Positions 1 through 5,617 are shown, counted from the first letter of the stretch. The stretch: 6,524 nt of DNA from Streptosporangiaceae bacterium (GCA_030041195.1 JASHOI010000030.1:1-6524), one strand, 5' to 3'. A program made the numbers and translations. Notes: generated by a model not told the origin, from the letters alone.

Positions 1-111
1 GCCGCGTCGTGCCGCGCCGCACCCGAGCCCCGTCGTGCCGGGCCGCGCCGCGCCAGACACCGGCCGTCTGACCAGCCGGCCCGGCTAAACGATCTTGGTT
101 TTCTTGCAAAT

Positions 112-140
112 TTGACGTACGCCTGGATGCGCGTCAGGAC
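112..140 (+). promoter_or_regulatory. Candidate promoter for the lipoprotein gene
   Basis: TTGACG at 112-117 matches the actinomycete housekeeping -35 consensus (TTGACR). After 17 bases comes CAGGAC at 135-140, which matches four of six positions of the TAGRRT-type -10. It lies next to a locally AT-rich patch (about 86-117) that stands out from the GC-rich surroundings. Transcription would start near 147, giving a leader of about 60 bases that contains the mini reading frame at 177-197. The -10 is imperfect, so this is a pattern match only. Confidence 0.33.
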
Positions 141-176
141 CCCACAACCGCGAACCGTGCCGCGGCGTCTAGGGGG

Positions 177-197
177 ATGAGTATGCGATTGTCCTGA
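177..197 (+). other. Possible leader mini-ORF (MSMRLS)
   Basis: A six-codon frame runs from ATG 177 to TGA 195-197. A second in-frame ATG at 183 has the purine-rich AGGGGG (171-176) six bases upstream, a better Shine-Dalgarno match than the one in front of the lipoprotein gene. Its stop lies 13 bases before the lipoprotein ATG at 211, close enough for termination-reinitiation coupling. It contains no run of one amino acid and no Cys codon, so it is not an obvious attenuator leader. It may also be a chance start next to a G-rich run. Confidence 0.25.
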
Positions 198-210
198 GCA
201 GGTGATCTGG

Positions 211-1371
211 ATGCGGCTGCGATTGGTATCCGGGCCGTTGTCGGTTGCAGCGTGCGTGATCGCCGCCACGGCGTGCGGTGGGCACGTGACGGAGGCGGGT
301 AGCACGCGGCCGGCCGCTGCCCAGCCGGCGACGACAGCCAGCACGCCGGCCCGCACAGTGGCGCTGCGGGCGCCGTGGCCGGAACGCAGGATCCTCCCGG
401 AGAGCGTCCATATCGTCAGCCAGGTGTTCGACCCGGACACCGACGTGCTCTACACGCTGGTGTCCAGGACTCAGGCGTCTGCCAACGGCTCGTATGTCCT
501 GCAGGCCACCGATCTCCGCACCGGCGCGGTGCGGCGGGGAGATTCCTATCCTCTCGCTCGGCTCTCTCTAGTGTCTGGTTACCTGTGGGTGTCCGGGTGG
601 CCCAGCGCCGGAACGCCGCCCGTGCTGGGACAGGTCGATCCCGAGACGCTCCGCACCGTCCGTTTGGTATCGCCGTCCAGGGTGTCGTGGGATTCCGTTG
701 TGGCGCCGGGCCCGGCCGGGTCGGTGTGGGTGGGCGCGTACCGGATGCTCCTGCGGATGTCGGTGGGCAGCGGGGCCGTGCTGGCTCGGACGGTGCTGCC
801 TCCCGGCCTCGGCCTGTCTGACATGGCCGCCAGTGCGGACGGCGCGTTTCTGTACGTGTCCGCCGCGCACCTGGTCGCGGGCGGGGCCGAGGAAGGCGCC
901 GTCCTGCTCGAGTACTCGGCCAGAACGGGCAAGCTACTGGCAAAAACGGACCGCACGCCGATCAGCTATTCGGTCGCGGGAGCGGACCTGACTGCCCTGC
1001 CAGCGGGCGTCTGGGTCTCGTTCCGCACCGGGAACCTGGGCCTCAGCGTGCTGCTGGACGAGCGGGCTCTGGCCACCGTGATCGCCCCGGTCCCGCCCCG
1101 GACGCCGGAAGGTGTCTATTACTGGCCCATGTTCAGCTCCTCGGTCTACGCGGAAGGCGCGCTGTGGGTGACGACCTTGACCGGGCTCGTGGCCTGCGTG
1201 AACCCCGCGACCGGCCAGGTGCGGGCGTCGGAGACGGTGACGTCGCAGTCGGCGCAGCTAGGCGGGCTGCTCGTGGCAGGCGGCACGGCACGGCAAGTGT
1301 TCGGGTTCGTCACGAACACCGGTTACAGCGGTCTGGTGAGCATCAGCCCACCGCGGAGCTGCTGGGGATGA
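211..1371 (+). CDS. Secreted lipoprotein with beta-propeller-like repeats
   Basis: Predicted exported protein of 386 residues, anchored outside the membrane. The N-terminus has basic residues (R2, R4), a hydrophobic stretch and an A-T-A-C lipobox with the lipidated Cys at about position 22, followed by GG. A Thr/Ala/Pro-rich linker to about residue 45 is typical of lipoproteins. The rest repeats a pattern of [L/V]-[W/Y]-V-[S/G/T], a loop, a D/N/S-x-x-[T/S]-G turn, then a strand: LWVSG...VDPET, VWVGAY, LYVSA...YSARTGK, VWVSF, LWVTT...VNPATGQ. This resembles YncE/PQQ-type propeller blades. The ligand or role is unknown and no catalytic residues are recognisable. GTG 202 is an alternative start three codons upstream; ATG 211 was chosen because AGCAGG (197-202) lies eight bases ahead and the signal peptide then starts M-R-L-R. 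It appears monocistronic. Confidence 0.82.
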   Translation: MRLRLVSGPLSVAACVIAATACGGHVTEAGSTRPAAAQPATTASTPARTVALRAPWPERRILPESVHIVSQVFDPDTDVLYTLVSRTQASANGSYVLQATDLRTGAVRRGDSYPLARLSLVSGYLWVSGWPSAGTPPVLGQVDPETLRTVRLVSPSRVSWDSVVAPGPAGSVWVGAYRMLLRMSVGSGAVLARTVLPPGLGLSDMAASADGAFLYVSAAHLVAGGAEEGAVLLEYSARTGKLLAKTDRTPISYSVAGADLTALPAGVWVSFRTGNLGLSVLLDERALATVIAPVPPRTPEGVYYWPMFSSSVYAEGALWVTTLTGLVACVNPATGQVRASETVTSQSAQLGGLLVAGGTARQVFGFVTNTGYSGLVSISPPRSCWG

Positions 1372-1407
1372 CCGGCCGATTTGGCTCTGACCGTGAACAG
1401 GGACCCT

Positions 1408-1423
1408 CCGGCAACCCCGCCGG
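1408..1423 (+). terminator. Weak terminator-like hairpin
   Basis: CCGGC (1408-1412) and GCCGG (1419-1423) form a 5-base-pair GC stem with a 6-base loop, 36 bases after the lipoprotein stop and before the DinB gene. There is no T-run behind it, so it is at best a non-canonical actinomycete terminator. Such short GC stems are common by chance here. Confidence 0.18.
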
Positions 1424-1494
1424 GCCCTCACTACCTACGAAGTTGACGCCATCCATCGTGCAGAACTGTCAGTGCCTTGCGGCAGGCTTAGACC

Positions 1495-2004
1495 GTGAGC
1501 CTTCCGTTCCCCGAACCCACTGCCGCCGCGTCTTCGCGGGCCGAGGTCTTCTTGAGGTACCTCGATTTCTTCCGCGACCGGCTCGCCGATAAGGTGACGG
1601 GCCTGCCCGCCGATGAGGTGCGCCGCAGTCGGCTGCCCTCGGGCTGGACGCCGATCGAGCTGCTCAAGCACCTCCGCTACGTGGAGATGCGGTGGCTCGA
1701 CTGGGGCTTCGAGGGCAGCGACATCGCCGAGCCGTGGGCCGATGCCCGGGACGGTCGCTGGTACGTGGCGCCCGACGAGACCCTGGACGAGCTGGTCGCG
1801 GCTCTCCAGGCCCAGGCCGAGCGCACCAGGGTCATCGTCGGATCCCACGATCTTGCCGACGTCGGCAAGCCCGGCGAACGGTGGGACGGCGCCGAACCTG
1901 CGACGCTTGAGCGGGTTCTGTTCCACCTGCTCCAGGAGTACGCGCGCCATATCGGCCAGCTCGATATCGTGGTCGAGCTGGCCGACGGCCGGACCGGTGA
2001 GTAA
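1495..2004 (+). CDS. DinB/DUF664 family protein, probably mycothiol-dependent
   Basis: Protein of 169 residues with the four-helix DinB fold. The family includes actinobacterial mycothiol S-transferases and mycothiol-dependent maleylpyruvate isomerase. Candidate metal ligands are His59 (in LLKHLRYVE), Glu148 and His152 (in HLLQEYARHIGQLD). This His...Glu-x-x-x-His set resembles the zinc site described for mycothiol-dependent maleylpyruvate isomerase, rather than the three His of Bacillus DinB. WTPIELLKHL and the R-W-L-D-W-G-F segment after it are typical of DUF664. Length matches the family. The GTG start is supported by GGCAGG (1481-1486) eight bases upstream. It probably catalyses thiol transfer to, or detoxification of, a small electrophile in the cytoplasm, but the substrate is unknown. 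It ends 25 bases from the stop of the convergent DUF72 gene. Confidence 0.9.
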   Translation: MSLPFPEPTAAASSRAEVFLRYLDFFRDRLADKVTGLPADEVRRSRLPSGWTPIELLKHLRYVEMRWLDWGFEGSDIAEPWADARDGRWYVAPDETLDELVAALQAQAERTRVIVGSHDLADVGKPGERWDGAEPATLERVLFHLLQEYARHIGQLDIVVELADGRTGE

Positions 2005-2029
2005 CGAGCCTGGGCAGCGAAACGGCTGG

Positions 2030-2845
2030 TCACGATGAATCTGCTGGCGTGCATGGGTCCGCCGTGCGGCTTACCTCGCACCCAGCCTGCCGGGCAATGG
2101 ACGCGAAGGCCGCTGCGTCGTAGATGGCGGCACCGCCCGGATCGTTGTTGAAGAAGACAAAAATATCGGCGTCATCCGGCCAGGTACCGGTCAGCCGCTG
2201 CACCCAGCTACAGAGGGCGCGCTTGCCGTATCGGGGCCATGGCTCCGCCGCGCCCTCATGGAAGCGCAGGTAGCCCCAGTCTGCCGTCCGCCACAACGGC
2301 GTGATCGGACGGCCGAGCCGGTCCGCCCAGCATAGGGCCGCGTTGTGGTGGGCTAGCAGCTCGCGGACCTCGTCGGACCACCACGAGTCGTGCCGGAACT
2401 CCACCGCGACCCGTACTCGGCTGCACGCGCCGCCGGCCACGGAAGTCATCGGGAACCCCGCGATCTCGCGCAGGGAGGCGTCCAGGGCGCCAGGATCGGC
2501 AGGGAAGTTCGGGGGGAGCTGCAGCAGCACCGGGCCAAGGCGGTCGCCGAGCCCGCCGGCCGCTGTCAGCAGCCGCCCGACCGGTTCGGCCGGATCACGC
2601 AGCCGCCGGACGTGGGTCAGGTAGCGGCTGGCCTTAACCGCCATCACAAAGTCCGTGGGAACGCTGGCATGCCACTTGGCGAAGGTCTCCTGGCTGGGCA
2701 GCCGGTAGAACGAGCCGTTGTTCTCGACGGTCCGATACTGACTGGCGTAGTACTCAAGCCACCGACGCTGGGCCAGGCCCGATGGATACAGCACGCCCCG
2801 CCAGTCCCGGTACTGCCAGCCCGAAGTACCGACAAGAACTGGCAT
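2030..2845 (-). CDS. DUF72 family protein (YecE-like TIM barrel)
   Basis: Protein of 271 residues covering the whole DUF72 domain, a TIM-barrel-like family of undetermined biochemical function. Family hallmarks appear in order: GTSGWQYRDW at 6-15, ENNGSFYRLP at 41-50, R-Y-L-T-H plus RRL around 74-82, LLQLPPNF at 108-114, VAVEFRHDSWW at 147-156, WGYLRFHEG at 190-198 and IFVFFNND at 228-235. An in-frame ATG at 2947 would add 34 residues with no family similarity. I chose 2845 because M-P-V-L-V-G-T-S-G-W is the usual N-terminus and a purine-rich GGAGGGGAGG lies 11 bases upstream. It is soluble and cytoplasmic. The next gene upstream on this strand ends 126 bases away, so the two may be co-transcribed, but the spacing gives no evidence of translational coupling. 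Confidence 0.92.
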   Translation of the reverse strand: MPVLVGTSGWQYRDWRGVLYPSGLAQRRWLEYYASQYRTVENNGSFYRLPSQETFAKWHASVPTDFVMAVKASRYLTHVRRLRDPAEPVGRLLTAAGGLGDRLGPVLLQLPPNFPADPGALDASLREIAGFPMTSVAGGACSRVRVAVEFRHDSWWSDEVRELLAHHNAALCWADRLGRPITPLWRTADWGYLRFHEGAAEPWPRYGKRALCSWVQRLTGTWPDDADIFVFFNNDPGGAAIYDAAAFASIARQAGCEVSRTADPCTPADSS

Positions 2846-2971
2846 CTGGGACGCTGCCTCCCCTCCGGCATCCGCGGCTACCCGAACGGTAGCCTGACTG
2901 GGCGGATAATCACATGTCAGCCAGCCGTCGGCGAGGCGGATCGGCACGCTGGTTCCCGGGGCCCGGCGCGT

Positions 2972-3502
2972 TCAGCTCAGCAGGCGTGTCACGGGCTGCC
3001 GCGGGCCGAGGCTGGTGGGTGTCGTGGTGGGACGCAGGTACTCGACACCAGCGGGCCAGCGGGCCACGTGCTGCGCCCCGGTATCGGGGTCGTAGCCGAT
3101 GTAGCTGACGTCCTCGACGTCGACGGCGAACAGCACGAAGTGGCCGACGACGGGCCGCCAGCCCAACTCGGCTCCTGCCGCCTCCGCATACCGCTGTTGC
3201 ACCTGTCGGTCGGTCTCCGTCCGTACCACGCCGCGCAGCTTGATCTCGGCCGCGGCTTCCGGCCCGGTGACGAGGCTGTGCAGCAGAACCCTTGGATCCC
3301 GGCCCAGATCGCGGGCCTTCGTGGAGGCTTGCATCATCGAAAGCCACAGCTCACCGTCCATGATCAGCGGCTCCACCCCGCTGATCCGCGGCGACCCGTC
3401 GCGTGTGATCGTGCCCACCAGCAGCGCGCCCGGCTTGATCAGCCTCTCGTGCGCGATCGCGCCCAGTGCTGGCTGGCGGGTCGCTATCTCAGCCCATTTC
3501 AT
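2972..3502 (-). CDS. Pyridoxamine 5'-phosphate oxidase-like split-barrel protein
   Basis: Protein of 176 residues with the FMN/F420-binding split-barrel fold. Typical features are the strand pair GALLVGTITRDGSPRIS (25-41) followed by V-E-P-L-I and D-G-E-L-W-L-S (49-55), then S-T-K-A-R-D-L-G-R-D-P-R-V (60-72), the segment that usually contacts the flavin phosphate. The helix-rich stretch at 95-115 and the strand H-F-V-L-F-A-V-D-V-E (121-130) complete the barrel. In this superfamily, members bind FMN, F420 or haem, or bind nothing; the sequence does not settle which, and true PNP oxidase (PdxH) activity is unlikely because its C-terminal substrate motif is absent. The ATG has TAGG eight bases upstream. 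The last 20 residues are Pro/Thr-rich and probably disordered. Confidence 0.88.
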   Translation of the reverse strand: MKWAEIATRQPALGAIAHERLIKPGALLVGTITRDGSPRISGVEPLIMDGELWLSMMQASTKARDLGRDPRVLLHSLVTGPEAAAEIKLRGVVRTETDRQVQQRYAEAAGAELGWRPVVGHFVLFAVDVEDVSYIGYDPDTGAQHVARWPAGVEYLRPTTTPTSLGPRQPVTRLLS

Positions 3503-3790
3503 GCTTCTTGCCTACTCCGGGCCGCCGACAGAACGAGCAAGCCAGCCCGCAGCTGCCGGTCAAGGGGCAGCGCAAAATGGCCTATAGGTCACTGAACGGT
3601 ACATTCATACCGGCCAGGGCGTGGTTGCGGTGGCTAGGGGGACAGCTGGGGCCAGAGGGTTATGGCTGCTGTGGGTCATCTCGTTCGCGCTGACCGCCAC
3701 CATGGCCCTGTCGGCGAGCACGGACGAACTCAGCCACGACGCAGCCCTGCTTGACCGCACCAAGAGCGGCCACACCCGGACATGGGCCCG

Positions 3791-3844
3791 GTCATCGATG
3801 TACCAAAGGGCCGCATCTAACAGGCCCAACGGTACATCGACGAC
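3791..3844. repeat. Long two-part imperfect inverted repeat (hairpin)
   Basis: GTCATCGATGTACC (3791-3804) pairs with GGTACATCGACGAC (3831-3844) at 13 of 14 positions, the only mismatch being A3794/C3841. Inside it, after a symmetric 3+3 base internal loop, GGGCC (3808-3812) pairs fully with GGCCC (3823-3827) around a 10-base loop. The total is 18 base pairs in 54 bases. It lies in the gene-poor stretch and has no T-run on either side, so it is not a standard terminator. An RNA regulatory structure, a protein-binding operator or a remnant of a mobile element are all possible. Confidence 0.55.
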
Positions 3845-3867
3845 GCCCGGCACCCGAGGAGGCGCGT

Positions 3868-3920
3868 CCGCGCCTGCCCCAGTGGCCGCGCCTGCCCCAG
3901 TGGCCGCGCCTGCGCTCAGG
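3868..3920. repeat. 18-base tandem direct repeat
   Basis: CCGCGCCTGCCCCAGTGG occurs twice without interruption (3868-3885 and 3886-3903), and a diverged partial third copy continues to about 3920. The unit is a multiple of three. Read on the - strand in the frame of the neighbouring repeat gene it encodes the six-residue period T-G-A-G-A-A. This fits a low-complexity linker in a coding frame or simple slippage in GC-rich DNA. Confidence 0.8.
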
Positions 3921-3958
3921 GCGGCGGGCGCGGGCGCCGGATATCGGTCCGGGCCAGT

Positions 3959-4177
3959 TCAGCCAGGCTCTGGCCCTCCCAGCAGGTCGGTGTGCTCTTC
4001 GTCGGGTTCCGGGCCGCCGAACTCGTCGCTTGGCGGCTGGGAACCGCCCAGAACGTCGTCACCGGGCTCGGGACCGCCGAGAACGTCCTCTCCTGGCTCG
4101 GGCCCACCGAGCAGGTCGGTGCCCTCTTCGTCGGGTTCCGGGCCGCCCAGCACACCAGGGTCCGGGGTATTCGCCAT
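3959..4177 (-). CDS. Small acidic GGPEP-repeat protein, unknown function
   Basis: Protein of 72 residues, family not recognised. After MANTPDPGV it consists of six units starting with [L/F]GG[P/S][E/Q]P, at residues 10, 23, 33, 43, 53 and 66, spaced 13, 10, 10, 10 and 13 residues. Each full unit ends in an acidic tail such as DEEGTDL or GEDV. There are 20 Asp/Glu, no Lys, Arg, Cys, Trp or Tyr, and one Phe, so it should be strongly negative and disordered. The start is well supported: AGGAGG lies five bases ahead of ATG 4177, and an upstream in-frame GTG at 4231 adds only a basic, non-repetitive stretch. It follows the ligase gene by 87 bases on the same strand. Possible roles include cation binding, a partner-binding tail or a modified-peptide precursor; none is shown. 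The antisense frame is also open, but it lacks a credible start and overlaps the ligase. Confidence 0.7.
   Translation of the reverse strand: MANTPDPGVLGGPEPDEEGTDLLGGPEPGEDVLGGPEPGDDVLGGSQPPSDEFGGPEPDEEHTDLLGGPEPG
3981..4147. repeat. 129-base-spaced direct repeat inside the acidic repeat gene
   Basis: Bases 3981-4018 and 4110-4147 agree at 36 of 38 positions, including a perfect 24-base block (3995-4018 and 4124-4147). The distance of 129 bases is 43 codons, so the frame is kept. The pair encodes GGPEPDEExTDLLGGPEPG at residues 11-29 and 54-72. Near-identity at the DNA level, including wobble bases, points to a recent duplication or to gene conversion rather than convergence on a motif. Confidence 0.85.
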
Positions 4178-4224
4178 GACAGCCTCCTCTCGGCCTTTCC
4201 CCCCACGATGCCCGGTCGGCCGCG

Positions 4225-4255
4225 CGTTCACAACCGTCCCGCAGGTGAACGTTCA
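4225..4255. promoter_or_regulatory. Overlapping inverted repeats between ligase and acidic repeat genes
   Basis: CGTTCAC (4225-4231) and GTGAACG (4245-4251) form a perfect 7-base inverted repeat around 13 bases, and the right arm is part of the perfect 10-base palindrome TGAACGTTCA (4246-4255). Both lie in the 87-base gap between the ligase stop (4265-4267) and the small repeat gene start (4177). The spacing suits an operator for a dimeric regulator. A transcript hairpin separating the two genes is the alternative, although no T-run follows. Confidence 0.35.
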
Positions 4256-4264
4256 TCCCGGCGG

Positions 4265-5617
4265 TTACCCGCCGGGGCGGCGGTCGACCACGCGCACCGC
4301 CTTGCCCTCGCTGCGCGGGATGGTTCCTGGCCGCGCCACGGTCACCGTGATCCGCAGGCCGGTGTGCTCGCGCAATAGCTGCTCCAGGCGCGTGCGCAGC
4401 GCCGCGGGATCCTCGCCGGTTCCGTCGGGCTCGCATTCCAGCGTGAGCTCGTCGAGCGGTCCTGGCCGCTCGACGATCAGACGGTAGTGCGGCGCCACGC
4501 CGTCCGCGCCCAGCAGTATGTGCTCCACCTGGGACGGATGGATGTTGACGCCGCGCACGATCAGCATGTCGTCGAGGCGGCCGCGCAGGCCGGTCAGCCG
4601 GACCGTGGTGCGGCCGCACGGACACGGCGTGTCCACGAGGCGCCCGATGTCACCGGTCCGGTAGCGCAGCAGCGGCAGCGCCTCCTTCGTCAGCGTGGAG
4701 AAGACCAGTTCTCCCTCGGTCCCCGGCGCCACAGCCCGGCCGTCGCCGGAGTCGACCACCTCGACGAGAAAGTGGTCCTCCTGCACGTGCAGCCCGGTGC
4801 GGGCCGGGCACTCGGCCGCGACCCCGGGGCCGCACATTTCGGACAGGCCGTAGAAATTGACCGCCCGCAGCCCGAGCGCCCGCTCGATCTGATCGCGCAT
4901 CCCCTCGGTCCACGGCTCGCCGCCGAACAGCCCGAGCTGCAGCCGCAGCGGCTCACCGCCGTCACCGCCGTCACCGCCGTCGGCGATGGCCTGCGCGATC
5001 GCCAGCGCGTACGACGGCGTCGAGACCAGCACGTGCGCACCCAGGTCGCGCAGCAGCATCGCCTGCCGGGAGGTGAAGCCGCCGGACACCGGGACCACCG
5101 TGGCCCCGATCCGCTCGCCGCCCTGGTGGAAGCCGAGGCCGCCGGTGAACAGCCCGTACCCGTTGGCGTTGTGGATCACCATGCCGGGCCTGACGCCGGC
5201 CATCGTCATGCACCGCGCCATCAGCTCGGTCCAGGTCTCCAGGTCGCCCCTGGTGTAGCCGACGACGGTCGGCTTGCCGTGCGTACCGCTCGACGCGTGC
5301 ACCCGCACGAGCTGCTCCCGGTCGACCGCCAGCAGGCCGAACGGATAGTGCGCGCGCAGGTCGGCCTTGGTGGTGAACGGGACCCGGGACAGGTCGGCCA
5401 GCGAGCCGACGTCACCGGCGGCCGCGATCCCGGCCGCTGCCAGCCGCTCGGCGCCGGCGGGCTGGCTGCGCAGCACCCGCGCGACGGTCGATCGGAGATG
5501 GCGCAGTTGCAGCACCTCGAGCTGTTCGCGGGGCAGCGTCTCCGCGCGGTCCCAGACAATCGCTTCGGTGCTGGCCCCCCCGCCGTGGTCCGGGTCAGAG
5601 GGTGCGCTGGCGGGCAT
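4265..5617 (-). CDS. paaK: Phenylacetate-CoA ligase family enzyme
   Basis: Adenylate-forming ligase of 450 residues: arylacetate + ATP + CoA gives arylacetyl-CoA + AMP + PPi in the cytoplasm. PaaK-type motifs appear in order: WDRAETLPREQLEVLQ (22-37), the phosphate-binding loop HASSGTHGKP (107-116), NGYGLFTGGLG (152-162), FYGLSEMCGPG (255-265), YRTGD (319-323), PCPCGRT (331-337), GRLDDMLIVRGVNIHPSQVE (346-365) and the C-terminal domain with the presumed catalytic Lys439 in PRSEGKAVRV. Length is normal for the family. His113 replaces the usual second Thr of SSGTTGKP. A DGGDGGDGGE run at 213-222 is a local insertion. ATG 5617 overlaps the upstream dioxygenase gene by 23 bases and has AGAGG nine bases ahead, which indicates translational coupling. 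Given this partner, a hydroxylated phenylacetate is a plausible substrate; the symbol reflects family, not proven specificity. Confidence 0.92.
   Translation of the reverse strand: MPASAPSDPDHGGGASTEAIVWDRAETLPREQLEVLQLRHLRSTVARVLRSQPAGAERLAAAGIAAAGDVGSLADLSRVPFTTKADLRAHYPFGLLAVDREQLVRVHASSGTHGKPTVVGYTRGDLETWTELMARCMTMAGVRPGMVIHNANGYGLFTGGLGFHQGGERIGATVVPVSGGFTSRQAMLLRDLGAHVLVSTPSYALAIAQAIADGGDGGDGGEPLRLQLGLFGGEPWTEGMRDQIERALGLRAVNFYGLSEMCGPGVAAECPARTGLHVQEDHFLVEVVDSGDGRAVAPGTEGELVFSTLTKEALPLLRYRTGDIGRLVDTPCPCGRTTVRLTGLRGRLDDMLIVRGVNIHPSQVEHILLGADGVAPHYRLIVERPGPLDELTLECEPDGTGEDPAALRTRLEQLLREHTGLRITVTVARPGTIPRSEGKAVRVVDRRPGG
4953..4979. repeat. 9-base triplicated repeat within the ligase gene
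   Basis: TCACCGCCG occurs three times in a row, in frame, and encodes the GGD triplets of the ligase around residues 214-221. It lies in a probable surface loop before the strand LRLQLGLFGGE. Copy-number slippage would change loop length without breaking the frame. Confidence 0.85.

Larger units (their letters stand above)
3503..3958. other. About 450 bases without a secure gene
   Basis: The stretch lies between the split-barrel gene start and the stop of the small acidic repeat gene. I find no tRNA, rRNA or transposase similarity. It contains a 54-base imperfect hairpin (3791-3844), a tandem 18-base repeat (3868-3920), the 10-mer AACGGTACAT at 3595-3604 and again at 3828-3837, and a short hairpin just behind the repeat gene's stop (CCGGA 3937-3941 with TCCGG 3948-3952). 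Long frames are open on both strands with shared wobble positions, so codon bias cannot choose between them. The - strand frame (3605-3958) continues the acidic repeat gene behind its stop. The + strand frame from 3621 encodes a hydrophobic, signal-like segment (LWLLWVISFALTATMALSAS) but runs on antisense to two better supported genes. Promoters for the split-barrel gene should lie at about 3510-3650, but no clear -35/-10 pair was seen. Confidence 0.5.
3605..3958 (-). pseudogene. Possible detached C-terminal part of the acidic repeat protein
   Basis: Directly after the TGA of the small repeat gene (3959-3961) the same frame stays open for 117 codons to a TGA at 3605. The translation begins T-G-P-D-R-Y-P-A-P-A-P, continues with an Ala/Gly linker containing GAATGA twice, and then becomes a mixed hydrophobic-charged segment (DVPLGLLDAALWYIDDRAHV, then VWPLLVRSSRAASWL) that could fold. 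That order, repeats then linker then domain, would make sense as one protein interrupted by a nonsense change or read through. Against it: I recognise no family, there is no separate start with a ribosome binding site (GTG 3853 has none), and open frames are cheap at this GC content. Confidence 0.2.

Noticed and set aside
1..60. Repeated CGTCGTGCCG (5-14 and 31-40) as a structured element
   Set aside because: This is very GC-rich low-complexity sequence at the window edge; two copies of a 10-mer there mean little, and the flanking gene is not visible.
416..956. - strand frames opposite the lipoprotein gene
   Set aside because: The + strand frame has a signal peptide and repeated strand pattern, while the - strand products are Arg/Pro-rich shadows.
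1443..1472. TTGACG at 1443-1448 as -35 for the DinB gene
   Set aside because: No acceptable -10 follows at 16-18 bases, and the transcript would start at or inside the ribosome binding site.
2846..2947. N-terminal extension of the DUF72 protein to ATG 2947
   Set aside because: The 34 extra residues have no family counterpart and the purine-rich site precedes ATG 2845.
3535..3563. TTGACC on the - strand (3558-3563) as -35 for the split-barrel gene
   Set aside because: The bases 17-18 positions downstream do not resemble a -10.
2390..3595. 401-codon + strand frame
   Set aside because: It lies antisense to the DUF72 and split-barrel genes, whose translations carry clear family motifs; its own translation is low in hydrophobic order and shows no motif.
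3791..3844. Integron attC site
   Set aside because: The two-stage hairpin is reminiscent of attC, but the GTTRRRY/RYYYAAC core sites and extrahelical bases are missing, and no integrase or cassette array is present.
3868..4147. CRISPR array
   Set aside because: The repeats are tandem or coding, without regular unique spacers, and no cas gene is present.
3621..4487. 288-codon + strand frame with a signal-like N-terminus and a Pro/Ser/Gly-rich body
   Set aside because: It runs antisense through the acidic repeat gene and into the ligase C-terminus, has no well-placed ribosome binding site (AGGG is 10 bases from GTG 3630), and stays open mainly because it shares wobble positions with the - strand genes. 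A short real gene at its 5' end cannot be fully excluded.
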